Below are positions 35,220-46,981 of a stretch of 64,000 bases of DNA, in pieces. The translations under genes and the position numbers were made by a program. Position 1 is the stretch's first letter, and every line of letters starts with the position of its first letter. A model generated the notes under the pieces. It worked only from the letters and a program-made list of their open reading frames with translations. It searched no databases and was not told the origin of the DNA. The stretch is from Linnemannia schmuckeri (taxonomy: Eukaryota; Mortierellomycota; Mortierellomycetes; Mortierellales; Mortierellaceae): contig JANATG010000004.1 in assembly GCA_029449235.1 (NCBI GenBank), positions 186,001-250,000 on the forward strand, in the 5' to 3' direction.

Positions 35220-35990
35220 ACCCCTTAGCCTTTCCTATCCTTTGGTCATTCCTGTCCCTTGGTCTTTCCTGTCCCTTGGTCTTTCCTACTCCTTGGTCTT
35301 TCCGTCCCTTGAACTTACTTGTCCCTTATGTTGTATATCTCCCCTAGTCTTATTTCTTCTCCCGTCGGTAACCCTTAACGTAGATGAGTCTGCACTAATC
35401 GCACCAGTAAAATCAAAGATATTCCTCTGTGAGGCCGACATCCCTTTTTTTCTTCGGTATATTTTCACTCTCCTTCCTACAGCATTTTTTTTTCGGGGGG
35501 TTTTTTTTCTACTACTGCAAAAGTAACATTGATATTTCCTATCTCCTTGATTCTTCTCGTCCCTTAATCCTTGTCCCTTGATCTTTCCTGTTCCTTGATC
35601 CTTCTTGTCCCTTAATCCTCCCTGTTCTTTGATCTTGTTCTAGTCCGTTGATTTTTCTTGTCGGTTGATTTCCCTAGCTCCATGATATATTCTTTTATAA
35701 ATCTGTAATGGATTATGTGCTATTTCTATGCTTCCACTTTTATTTCGCGAAGAGAAAGTGCAAACGCACATATGTAACATATGTAACGTATGTACGTCAC
35801 ACGAAGGACATCTTCAATTGCGCTTCGTGCAGCAGGAATAAAGAGCAGTCCTTTCTTCTCATTACTGCCAGCACCCATACATTTCAATCCCTTGATTCTG
35901 CTCTTCCTAACCCCTTGACTTTTCTTTTCCCAATCCCTCGATTGTTGCATTTCGCAATCCCTTGACTATCCAAATCACTTAATGGTGTCC
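35220..35990. repeat. Irregular minisatellite (CCCTTGATC/TTTCCTGT-like), left arm
   Basis: Many imperfect 15-18-bp units of the type TCCCTTGGTCTTTCCTG. The mirror copy is at 37771-38541. Similar phrases occur at 22100-22680 and, inverted, at 36950-37110. The 147-residue open frame over it is a translation of repeat DNA. Confidence 0.6.
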
Positions 35991-36080
35991 CTTGAGGCAA
36001 TACTTCTCTTCTGGCTTAGCATACACCTATCGAAGAGATCGTTTCTGGCCTAACGCGACTGTTATGTCCTAGGCATATAT

Positions 36081-37680
36081 CTTTCTTTTTTATTCATGTA
36101 GACAAGGTATCCTTGATCTCAGGAAGTATTTTCTCTTTGAAACCCTAGATCCCATGTCTTCGGAGTAGTGCAATGCGCGAAAAGTGACAGGGACTTTTTT
36201 AAGCTGAGGCGGGCACGGGAAAAAAGTTCTGGTTTGAGCTTTTGTTCGTCTGTCGTTCCCAAAACTTTGATTGTGTTGTCACTTTGGCTCTGAAATGTAC
36301 TGCAAAGACAAGGAACAAATTATTATCATTACAGTCGTAGGTTAAATGCTAAGACTTAAAGACAAGGAACAAAGGGTGCAAGGCGCAGAGCGCAGGGCAA
36401 AGGCTTTTTTTATGAGCGCTCTGGTCATCTTGCCCACCTAAGGAGCATGGAGACTTTTTGATTTTGTTTTCGTTCAGCACATGTCAGCTTGCTCTCATTT
36501 ATCACCCATACTTTCCACCACATTCAAGTAAAGTTGGCGCTGCCAGGGGATCCTGACGCTGGGGACAGTCAAGAATTCACCGACGAGAGCAAATGGAATA
36601 TTGCTAGGTTACCAATTAGTTTATGCGCGGGGACTGGCAAAGGATATCTTTTGTGGAGCGAAATTCAACATACCTACAAGAGCATCGATCAACTCTTTTT
36701 CAGCATCTCTACAATTAGACGGACTAGAAAGTAGGGCTCTCGGAGTAGATGAAGTGATGCTCTGTACATTTGGCGCTGCGGATACTGAGGAATTGCACCA
36801 CCTATACTGATAATAGGTTTCGGGTTTTGTTCATGGCCGACAGCATCGGTGACATGTATGTGCTTTGCATCGTTTCCAGGTGTTACTGAGGGGGGGGATA
36901 GAGTTAGAGAGAGAAGGAATCCACTTAGCTTAACAAGAAAGGGTCCGAGATAATGCGCAAAGAAAACCATTAGAAAAGAATATGAGGCATCGAAGACAGA
37001 GTAAGAGACACAAGGAAAGAGAGCGAGTTCAAGGGAAGGAGAGGAGCAAGGGATCATAGAACCCAGAGGATGGAAAAGATCAAGGGATGCGAGAAAATCA
37101 AGGATAAAGGGATCACTCACTAGCATGTAGTAGCCAACCATCCATAGCGGCGTTGTTTTTTGATCCTTCGATATCGGCTCTTCCTATCTCACTGAAGCAG
37201 AATTCAGCTGTGTAAAATTTCTCGGAAGCAGGTCTAGGAGGAGTACAGCGACGGGAATATATGTACATAAGTGGTCCAGGAGGCGCTATTTTTGAGCTGC
37301 AGCGGGAATGTATGTGCATAAGTGGGTCCAGGAGGCGCTATTTTTTGCACAAGCATGTCCAAGAGATGCTCTTCCCCCAGTGCTTACATCCACATTAGCA
37401 TCAGCATCAGCATTAGCATCAGCATCAGCATCAAGCCTCAAGCATCATCACCACTATCACCACCATCTCCTGCTGCACTTCCTGTTCCTCCACCTAAGGC
37501 TGGATTCATTCGCTTGTGTCCGCACCAACTCAAAAGCGATAATCATGCACTTTAAAGAATGCCATCCTAGGCGAGATCCATGCACCTGAACGACTACAGG
37601 CAACCAAACGTGAGAACCGTATGAGAGAACACTAAGCAATGCTGAAGTTATACTGTAATCGGTACACATACCACTAGCCT
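36081..37680. other. Palindrome spacer with rRNA fragment, hexamer microsatellite and tandem duplication
   Basis: Unique sequence between the arms. It holds GATCAAGGG-like minisatellite DNA (36950-37110), a plus-strand LSU rRNA fragment (37121-37214), a ~52-bp tandem duplication (37251-37350, phrase GTCCAGGAGGCGCTATTTTT twice) and a GCATCA microsatellite (37393-37436). No convincing gene; the longest frames lack domains. Confidence 0.5.
37121..37214 (+). pseudogene. LSU rRNA fragment in palindrome spacer
   Basis: Plus-strand fragment with GATCCTTCGATATCGGCTC, TTCCTATC and AAGCAGAATTCAG, the same segment as at 21565-21665 but in opposite orientation. It is preceded directly by GATCAAGGG minisatellite DNA. 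Confidence 0.6.
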
Positions 37681-38848
37681 ATATATGCCTAGGACATAAC
37701 AGTCGCGTTAGGCCAGAAACGATCTCTTCGATAGGTGTATGCTAAGCCAGAAGAGAAGTATTGCCTCAAGGGACACCATTAAGTGATTTGGATAGTCAAG
37801 GGATTGCGAAATGCAACAATCGAGGGATTGGGAAAAGAAAAGTCAAGGGGTTAGGAAGAGCAGAATCAAGGGATTGAAATGTATGGGTGCTGGCAGTAAT
37901 GAGAAGAAAGGACTGCTCTTTATTCCTGCTGCACGAAGCGCAATTGAAGATGTCCTTCGTGTGACGTACATACGTTACATATGTTACATATGTGCGTTTG
38001 CACTTTCTCTTCGCGAAATAAAAGTGGAAGCATAGAAATAGCACATAATCCATTACAGATTTATAAAAGAATATATCATGGAGCTAGGGAAATCAACCGA
38101 CAAGAAAAATCAACGGACTAGAACAAGATCAAAGAACAGGGAGGATTAAGGGACAAGAAGGATCAAGGAACAGGAAAGATCAAGGGACAAGGATTAAGGG
38201 ACGAGAAGAATCAAGGAGATAGGAAATATCAATGTTACTTTTGCAGTAGTAGAAAAAAAACCCCCCGAAAAAAAAATGCTGTAGGAAGGAGAGTGAAAAT
38301 ATACCGAAGAAAAAAAGGGATGTCGGCCTCACAGAGGAATATCTTTGATTTTACTGGTGCGATTAGTGCAGACTCATCTACGTTAAGGGTTACCGACGGG
38401 AGAAGAAATAAGACTAGGGGAGATATACAACATAAGGGACAAGTAAGTTCAAGGGACGGAAAGACCAAGGAGTAGGAAAGACCAAGGGACAGGAAAGACC
38501 AAGGGACAGGAATGACCAAAGGATAGGAAAGGCTAAGGGGTCCCATTGGTGGTGTCCTTCGAACACCTGTGCAAACTCGGCTCTTAGCTCTCATCTCTTC
38601 ATTGAGAGTATCCTGCATGGCTCCAACGCGCAATCTGACGCAGTTGGACATTGAGGGAAAGGAGAGACAGACAGACAAGGGGACAAGGCATCAGTATTCA
38701 GTTCTCTGCAGCCTACCTTTGGGATCATTGAGTCCATTTGAACCCATTGACGATTGATGATACTGGACAGCGGTGCCTGGTGCTACTTTGACCAAAGAAG
38801 CCAGTTAGGGAGAGTATACATCGTAAAAGGTATAGAACACAACGCAGG

Positions 38849-38856
38849 TATAAATA
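38849..38856 (+). promoter_or_regulatory. TATA box of right-arm secreted gene
   Basis: TATAAATA, 107 bp upstream of the ATG at 38963. The leader between them is CA-rich (CATCATCACCCAGCC and similar), typical of fungal 5' UTRs. Confidence 0.6.
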
Positions 38857-38962
38857 CCCACGCAACGTACGTGGTTTTGTTCATCATCACCCAGCCAACA
38901 ATCCTCATTTTTTCCATAACCCAACTCGCAACCCAGCAACCAACCCTTCCTCTTCTTACACT

Positions 38963-39622
38963 ATGAAGTTCACACTCTTCCAAGGGCTCGCCATCCTCGC
39001 CTGCTCCCTCGCGGTCCTGAACGTAGGCGTCCATGCGCAGGAGCCTTGCGATCCTGCTGATCCCTCCTGTATCGAGTCAGAGACCCAGATCCCTTGTGAC
39101 CTTGATCTTGAGATCTTCTGTAGTGATCCAGTGAGCCAGCTTGAGGCCGATTTCGAACAGATGCTTACGGAGCTCCCCACGGAGAACCCGGACGAGGCTG
39201 CTACTGGCGCTCCAGCCCGCCGCCGTAGCTACCCGGCCATTGTTAAGCGCAACCTCATTGACGACGTCAAGAACTACTTCAAGACTTACTGGAAGGCGCT
39301 TGGCTTGATTGTCAAGGGCGAATTCGGCGAGGGCATCTTCCTGCAGTTGAAGAACTCTGGTTCGTGGTGCAACAATGACAACTGGTTCGTCAAGGCCATT
39401 AAGAAGGGTATTGAGAAGCTCTCTGGCGGCGGCCTCACCGCCATCTGCGAGTGTCTGGTCCCTATGGTCGATCAGTACGAGTCGTTCAACAAGCTCAAGG
39501 AAGGTGTCGGCGCCAACGGTCTTACCGATGTCCTCAAAGGATGCAGCGAAAACATGCGCAAGCAGATCAAGAGTGCGCTCAAGAAGGCAGGCAGCATCAC
39601 CAAGGTTGGCGGCAAGCCCTAG
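38963..39622 (+). CDS. Secreted, probably kexin-processed precursor (219 aa), right-arm copy
   Basis: Predicted protein identical to that at 34139-34798: signal peptide, four-cysteine acidic segment, RRR and KR processing sites, basic four-cysteine C-terminal domain ending KVGGKP. The two genes are transcribed divergently from the palindrome spacer. The upstream and downstream flanks are duplicated as well, so both copies should have the same core promoter. Identity at protein level and the lack of indels in the arms point to recent duplication or gene conversion. Confidence 0.8.
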   Translation: MKFTLFQGLAILACSLAVLNVGVHAQEPCDPADPSCIESETQIPCDLDLEIFCSDPVSQLEADFEQMLTELPTENPDEAATGAPARRRSYPAIVKRNLIDDVKNYFKTYWKALGLIVKGEFGEGIFLQLKNSGSWCNNDNWFVKAIKKGIEKLSGGGLTAICECLVPMVDQYESFNKLKEGVGANGLTDVLKGCSENMRKQIKSALKKAGSITKVGGKP

Positions 39623-40802
39623 ATTTCCAACACTGGGCTCGGCGGTCTCCCATCTTTATCTCTTTCAGTTCCAACACTGCGATCGGCAGTCCCCTATCTC
39701 CATTTCTTTCAATTTACTCAACCGTACGCATGTCGAGACTATATCTACTAACAGAACACAAATAAAGTGCTCCAGTGAAGTGACCAAGCTATTCGCGATG
39801 TCGATGATTTTTGTCTGCTTTTTGGATGGCATTGCAGTTGGTGGAAGGAGGAGAGGATGAACGTATAGATGCTGATGGAGACAAGTAGCAGTGGAAGAGA
39901 GGAAATAGCTGGTAACCTTAGTGATCACAACGTTCGTGTTGGTGATCAATGCGGCGTCACACCTTTTGACTCCCCTTTTATCGCACCAAGTGATTCTGAC
40001 GTCATTAAGGATGAAGGACCCTGGAGACAGATAAAATAAAAGGCTGAGCAAGTCCCGGGGCTGATTGCAAAAAGGCTGAATCCGCAATTTAAACAGAAAA
40101 TCGAAATCGCGATTGGCTTGATCACTTGATTGGAGCACTTTAGACGACCCATGACACCATGGATTTGCAGGAACAACCACCGAAGGCATTCTTGGACTCT
40201 AGTGAATATGTCTTTATTCATAATTGAACATTCCGTTTATAGATCTCTAATCTCTTTCACAAACCCAAACACTCATAGCTCATATTTAGATAGCTAGTTT
40301 TGATCACCTCATAGCTCATCATCACAACACGACCTTTGTAATTCCACTTTGCCTTCCTAGGTTGCTAATGCTGTACAGATGATGAGAAGGACAAAAAAAA
40401 GTTGCTTGGTGTGAACTGTAGGTGATGGAGGGAGTGGGGAAGAATCGATGCCACTCTCTATTCAAGGGCTGGCCAAACTTTTCATAAAAGATTAATGAGT
40501 GTAAAACTGTGCCTAGTAACACTCTAGTTGACTTTGGAGAATGCGCCAAAGTTTTGAATCGAGTGTCCGTAACAAAAAGCGATCCGCCATTCTGCTAACT
40601 GTTTTGTTGTCGTTGCAACCAGGCCATTCACAACCACATTATGCGGAAAACCATATTATGCAGCAACCACATTATGCAGAGGCCATGCTTCGCATCATGT
40701 ATCTTGGGTTTATCATTATTGTCCTTTGATCTCCTTTCTTAGGTACACTCCCTCATGTGAATGATATCCCTCGATTATTACCTCTTCATGCACACATGAC
40801 AA

Positions 40803-41878
40803 TAAGTAGTCAACAGGCGTTAAAAGAAAAAGAAAACTACTATAAGGTTATAACTGCGATAGAGTGGTTCCAGTCAGTCTTTCATACCACCATGATGTTA
40901 CACTTGGAGGCTATCCCCATTGCCAATTGATTGCGGCTGTGGCTGTTAGAGGCATGCCGTAGTATTACCGAACATACAGCAGTCATTTACTATAGCGCCA
41001 TAGATTCAGACAACAAATGCTCTATAGCTATTGTATAAATCCTAGATTCCACAAGGCAGTTTCATTTTCTTCTCTTTCTAGAATACCACTTATTGTTTTT
41101 TGGGGTCCACAAGTCACATACTTATCCTTGCTCAAGCCCTATTAAGTTCCCCAGGGACAAAGACATAATATAATTCAACTTACTCATTGCCACTTTTTGT
41201 CCTCGCTAAAACCTCACTCAGACACACCACTTGTGCCTTATCAGTCTAACGTCTGTTCCACGCCTTGTCAGCGTTGAGTGGGTGTTCCACTACATCCTAG
41301 CAACATTGAGTATTAGAAGGGCCTTATCCTTAAGTGACACATGCTCCAACTTAAGCACGGTTTACTGCATGCAATGGTGAGAAGACTGCTCAACATGTCC
41401 AAGTTCTGTTAACGATTCATATCAACAGCCCTTAGATATATGTCCAAAGGAAAGTGAAAAAAGAAATGTCGATCCCCCTTTCGCTGACATGCACCATGCT
41501 ATCTGCCCTTTGGTCTTGAGGTAATCTCCTGCCGATCGCTGTATTTGTGTTACTGACAGAAAAGAAGTATTTTCAATCAAAAAAAGAATATGGCGATCAT
41601 CGCAAAAGTGAAAAAAGAAAATGGACAACAACCACTCTTTTCTCTCCTTTTACAACTCGAAAGACGACGCTGGTGAAGGTGATTGCAATCGCATAAAAAG
41701 GCAAGAATGAACAAATAGGAAAACGATTGAACCCACCTTCCCCGAGATGCAAATAGGGTTAGAAAGGAACAAAAAGGAGAGAGAATTTTGAATGTAGAGG
41801 AAGAAAGATACGTTGGATTGGGATAAATATATTAATTCCCTCTAGAATATGTATTACTGTCAACCAATAAAACATACT
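40803..41878. other. Intergenic, no gene recognised
   Basis: Between the palindrome and the array. No conserved frame, rRNA or repeat family recognised. Confidence 0.4.
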
Positions 41879-42494
41879 CTACACAGCTTGAACCGTTTCT
41901 TGTTTCTCCGTCTCCGCCTCCACTGGAGCCTTGATCGACAAACTGGGTTGATGGGCAGGTCTGACACGTCCTTTGTCCTCAGCAAGGGGCAGGAATGCTA
42001 CTTGAGGGCGAAAAGTGAAAGCACGCGAGTGGAGACGTTGGAAGAGCCATGGAGGCATGTGTCGTGATACAAATCTGGTCGAGATCGAGGCAAGTGACTT
42101 TTTCACAAAAAATGGAAAACGGCGCAGAGAAACATGTACAAAAGGAGGTTATTTTGCGTTTCTCTTAGTTGAACAAGACGCTCGCTTCATGCGTTTGTGT
42201 GCGACATAGCTTACCTGTCCGACCATGGTTCTGTGCACTCTACTGACTTTGAATGCATCCTGGACCCACTGGAAACGCTCGTCCTGGTAAGCCTTGAAGG
42301 CAGCTTCGATCTCGTCGGCGATGGGATGGAAGGGCAGACCATTGATCACGTTGGCCAGAACGATGGCATCGTGCAGTGCATTTGAAGCACCGACTCCTCC
42401 TGCGGGATTGAGCTGGGAGAAAAAAAAGAGCAGAAGCAGAAGTGAGTAAAATTTGTTCAAGAACAGAATCCGCATATGCTGTTACCCTTGAATG

Positions 42495-42526
<32 letters not shown>

Positions 42527-44029
42527 CGACAGCCCAACTTTACCTTGTGGCATGCTATCAGGGTGAGAAAAGATGAATTAAAACAAATATATCGCGATTA
42601 GGACTAGGAAATCACAAATGAAAAACACCGCTACCCCTTCCCCCCGCCAGTCTGCTCATATGTAAGAAAAAAGAAACATACCATCTCCTACAAGAACAGT
42701 ACGACAGTCGTACCAGGTCTTGAATACCTTCTCTTCCAGCATTACTTTGGAGATTTGGCTCTTGTCGGTCCAGGCAAACAGGTCGCCCAGGGTGAGTTTG
42801 TTCTTCCCTCCGCTGGTGATTGCAAAATCCTTGACCTCCTCGCACATTGCCATGGCTGCTTCCTGTCCCCACTCCGAGTTTCGGAAAGCGTCGTTTTCCT
42901 TGCTTGTTTCTTCCGTTAGAAACATGATACAGAAAAATGCAACTGTGTTCTGTGCCGTAGTGTAGGTAGACCACTAAAAACAACGTCGAGAAATCATGGA
43001 CATGGCTTTAGCAACTGTGCGGCAACTGCAAACAACTATGCATGCTCCCAGTTTTTTTTGATACTCAGATTCTTATTCCCCTGGCACTTACAGAATACAT
43101 TTTATCTGTCCCAATGGTGCGACGGAACTGGGACTCATCCAAGGCGACATCAGGGAACTCTTCTTTAGTCAGTGGACGAGTCTGACCCACAAGACACACC
43201 GTACTGAAAGGAAGAGGCAATGCATCGGAAGGAGGGAGCTTGTTGGCCTTCAAGAGCTTGGCGTACAGGTTCTGGCGGACAGCACTATAGGCTCCGTCGG
43301 CACCCACAAGGATGTCACCTTCAACCTCGGTCCCGTCACTAAAGCGAAGAAGGACCCCGTTACCTCCCTGATCCATAGTCAGGACCTTCTTTCTATTGTG
43401 AATACGTTCCTTGGGGACCTGGCGCAAAAGCAGGTCATACAACTGAGGGCGAGTGACCATGTACCCCTTGGCTCCGAACCTATTCGCATAAAGACGGACG
43501 GTTGGGGTTATAGCCTCTTGATCCTAGTGTTCTCTCTCCGTCGGCACAAGTTGCTCACAAACGTTTGATCAATGCTATGCTTACTCTTCTTCGTGGTTGA
43601 TGAAGTGAATCTTGAAGTCAACTTCCCTTTGCTCTGTACACATCAAGATGCCCGAGACATCTTTGGCAATCGAGACGAACTCGTCGTAAATCCCGCACTG
43701 CTTGAACAAGTTGGCGGTCGTAGCACTAAAATACATGGCGGAGCCTACGAGTAACAGAAATTTGGCTATAATGTCAATCCAGCGACTTGCGGGTGAGATA
43801 AATAAAGTCATGATTAGATCAGCTCGAACCAGAAGCAAGGGCACTATCACCTACCGAGGGGCTTCACCTCAGGAGCACGCTCGTAGATCTCAAAGGGGAT
43901 GTTGGCTTTGTGCAAAAGCATGCCGAGGGTGAGTCCAGCTAGACCTGCACCCACAATGAGGACCTTGGGTCTTTTGGCATACATAATTGAACGATCGTGT
44001 TTGAACGTGACGGCGGGATTGATCTCCAT
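41879..44029 (-). CDS. FAD-dependent monooxygenase, type B paralog (480 aa, 7 exons)
   Basis: Exons 43855-44029, 43585-43744, 43092-43479, 42682-42973, 42544-42554, 42215-42412 and 41879-42097. The leader is MEINPAVTFKHDRSIMYAKR, then VLIVGAGLAGLTLG. D173-G174 is the DG motif (VGADGAYSAVRQ). G337-D338 plus microexon ACHK and LNPAGGVG form the GD motif. The tail reads RVRPAHQPSLSIKAPVE and ends VQAV. Intron 5 contains a 29-A run on the plus strand (42495-42523), i.e. poly(T) on the sense strand. The final acceptor is preceded by A-rich sequence (GAAAAAG), and no other AG is nearby. First member of the dense eight-locus right-hand block. Confidence 0.92.
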
Positions 44030-44829
44030 GGTGATGTCTTGATTTGGTGAATGTAAAGATGCCAGCGAGAGAAAAAAAAGTAGATGAGGAATGAAAGGAT
44101 GGAGGTGATCCAGAAAAAAAAAGAGAGAGAGAGAGAGTGGCATAGTTAAGAGGAAGAGGGCAATGTTCTTAGCAACATGGTGCAGTTGTATTTTTTCTTG
44201 TGCAACAATAATACTTTTTACGCCAATGGGTAAATGAGAGGGAGGTAAACACGAAAACAGAAAGAGCGATGGTGATAACAGAAAGAGAGACAGGAAACAA
44301 TGCTGACATATGAGAATGATCTGCGCAGAGGGGCGGAGAATCTATTGCAGTAGAAGAGGGGATACTTTTCGCGAAGACTTCACATTTCATCGGGATAAGG
44401 GAAGTATGTCAAGCATAGCAGGCATAGCCGCTCATATCCCTCGCTCAAGCCAACACACCCTCAGTCGTCGCTAGTACTTTGTTGTATTCCGATGAGAGAA
44501 CATAAGCTAGCCCTCAGAAAACAAGAGCGAAGCCTGTGCTGAAGTGGGCGCTGGGTTAGACTCTGTGCTCTTCTGTTAGTGTCCGTTAAACTCAGAAGTG
44601 CTCTCATTTTTTTCTTCCGTTTCTTACCTTGCTGTGAACACATAGGATCATACCCTTTTTTACATTCTAGACAAACAAACAAGCACGACTGACAGACATA
44701 CGATGAAAAGGGGATGAACCTGTAAACAGGCACACTTTCTGGCTGTTCGCGTGTTTTTTTATTTGTTTCTTTGTACAGAGTTCACCTCCATCACGGTAGG
44801 TGGGTATCGGTTGACTTTGTGCTTGCACC
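44030..44829. other. Intergenic promoter region of type B gene
   Basis: Upstream of the ATG at 44029, with a CT-rich sense strand (GA repeats on the plus strand at 44125-44140). No further gene seen before the next paralog ends at 44830. Confidence 0.4.
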
Positions 44830-45070
44830 TCACACCGCAGTGACTGGTTGCTCTCCATTCACCTGCCCTCTCGCTTTCGGCCCCTTAATATACAAACTGG
44901 GTTGATGTGCCCGTGGGAAAGCGCCGTTGTCCTCCACAGGTGGCAAGAACGCCACTTGGGGACGGTAACAGAACTGACGAGATTCCACTTTCCGCATCAC
45001 AAACCCTGGGATGTGCTTGAAGAACTTTCGAATGATCTTTGACGTGAACGACTACGTATCGCACACACGC

Positions 45071-45105
<35 letters not shown>

Positions 45106-46981
45106 GGGGATAAAGAATTAATTATAGTGCATAAAACCTAATAAGCAACGCGACATTCATTCAGCATAAGTGATCTGGCTTCGAGAGTAGTGGTGTACCT
45201 GGCCGACCATGGTGCGGAAGACTTTGCTGCTTTCAAAGGCGTTGTTAACCCAGCTGATGCGCTCATTCTTGTACTCCTTGAAAACGGCTTCAATATCCTT
45301 TGTGGAAGGGTTAGGGGGCAAGCCGTTGAGATAGTTTGCCAACACGATGGCGTCGTGAATGGCGTTGGTGGCACCTACTCCCCCTGAGGGACTGAACTAT
45401 AACATGAACAAGGGTAAGACATACAATCCAGTGAGTAAAAATGAAGGGATGCTGACTGACAGTCGACACACCTTCCTATCCTTTGAGCGAGAACCCAATC
45501 CTACCTTGTGGCATGCTAATGAGAGAAAGAAGCACATGTACAAAAGTGATTAAGATGTGGGATACAATGCTCCTGGACATTTTCATCGTCTGCTCGCATT
45601 GCTGTGCCTGGTAGCTTACCATCGCCAAGGAGGACAGTGCGACCGCCGTACCACGTCTCAAATACCTTTTCTTCCAAACTGGCTTTGGAAATGTATTCCT
45701 TGGAGGACCAACTAAACAAGTCTCCCAGAGTAAGATCCTTGTCGCCTCCGCCAATGATGGGAAAATCCTTGACCTCTTCGCACATCGCCATCGCAGCCTC
45801 GGGTCCCCAGTCAGAGTTTTTGAAGGCCTCGTCTTCCTTGTTTGTTTCACTGTCGAGGAAACGAATGATAAAATAAGCGATCGTACTCTCTGAAGTCGTG
45901 TAGGTCGACCACTAAACAGTGAGGCAAAAAACGAGATGTGTCAGCCTACTTTGGTATTGGTAGACCCACGAGCGACATTTTTAGATCCACAATTGCGTTT
46001 CTCACACTTACAGAGTACATCTTGTCGGTACCAATGATGCGACGGAATAAACACTCCTGGTGCTTAAGGTCAGGGAACTCTTTCGTAGTAATCGGAAGAG
46101 TCTGGCCGACAAGGCAAATTGTACTGAAAGGAAGGGGTAAAGCATCGGATGGCGGGAGTTTCTTTTCCTCCTTCAATTTGTCATAAAGACCATTACGCAC
46201 GGCACTGTAGGCTCCGTCGGCTCCAATAAGGATGTCGCCTCTTGCCTCGGTTCCGTCACTGAAACGAAGGACGACACCATCATCGTTTTGGTCCATGCTA
46301 ACGATCTTCTTGCCAGTGTGAACATGTTCCTTGGGCATGTGGCGTTGGAGCAGGCCATAGAATTGAGGGCGAGTGACCATGTAGCCTTTGGCTCCAAATC
46401 TATAGATACATACAGGAGAGTCCTGTTAGCCACCTTGTTTACGATGCGATGTTCTCTGCAAAGGGCAATTTTTGCGCATCAGCTATCAGAAGTGTAGTCG
46501 CTTACTCTTTCTCGTGTTGCGCAAACTCCATGGTAAAATCGACTTTTCGTTCCTCAGTACACATCAGGATATTGGAAGCATATTTGCCAATGGCAACAAA
46601 CTCGTCGTAGATCCCGCATTGCTTGAAAAAGGAAGCGGTCGTGCTGTTCAAAAACATCGACGAGCCTTTGAATGTGTATCAGAGAAAAGTATATGGATGG
46701 TCAGTTGGTGCTCTTCTTCTGAGTGAGACAATTAAAAAAAACCGATCGATTGATGATGATCACAACTCAGGAACAGGTGAAGGAGAGAGAGAGGGGTGAG
46801 GGACGGGGAATACATTCCCAAGTTGAGACTTACCGAGGGGCTTGACATCTGTGGCACGCTCGTAGATCTCAAAGGGAATACCGGCCTTGTGAAGGAGCAA
46901 GCCCATGGTGAGACCTCCTAGACCTCCTCCAGCAATAAGGACCTTGGGACGCCCTTCGGTCTGGTTCCGTTGGGTTGACAT
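44830..46981 (-). CDS. FAD-dependent monooxygenase, type B paralog, short leader (472 aa)
   Basis: Exons 46834-46981, 46506-46665, 46012-46399, 45620-45911, 45505-45515, 45199-45396 and 44830-45051; stop TGA. The N-terminal leader is replaced by MSTQRNQTEGR, so residues before VLIAGGGLGGLTMG are 9 fewer than in sisters. The dinucleotide motif is G-G-G-L-G-G. The DG motif is IGADGAYSAVRN. After the ACHK microexon the sequence is FSPSGGVG, with serine where all other paralogs have asparagine. The usual NGLPFHP is NGLPPNP here. Intron 6 contains a 32-A run (45071-45102). The tail ends VTAV. Divergence at otherwise fixed sites suggests altered substrate handling or relaxed constraint. Confidence 0.9.

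Larger units (their letters stand above)
32953..40809. repeat. 7.8-kb palindrome: 3122-bp inverted arms, 1600-bp spacer
   Basis: Arms 32959-36080 and 37681-40802 are mirror images. Every paired feature I checked has coordinates summing to 73761, so there are no indels along 3.1 kb. The only mismatch noticed is 33064/40697. The arms stop abruptly at both ends. AAGTAG lies immediately outside the left end (32953-32958) and one base outside the right end (40804-40809), resembling a 6-bp target duplication. Each arm carries one secreted-protein gene, with its promoter towards the spacer. No transposase gene is recognised. An assembly fold-back is possible, but the unique spacer and the mismatch argue against a trivial one. 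Confidence 0.9.

Noticed and set aside
35083..35526. 147-residue frame, also mirrored at 38235-38678
   Set aside because: It runs through the irregular CCCTTGATC-type minisatellite and homopolymers; no domain or codon bias supports it.
37393..37436. Regular short repeats considered as a CRISPR-like array
   Set aside because: A GCATCA hexamer microsatellite without spacers, in a eukaryotic genome.
32959..40802. Maverick/Polinton-type element (6-bp duplication, long inverted repeats)
   Set aside because: No polymerase B, integrase, ATPase or capsid genes; the arms and spacer encode only the twin secreted protein.
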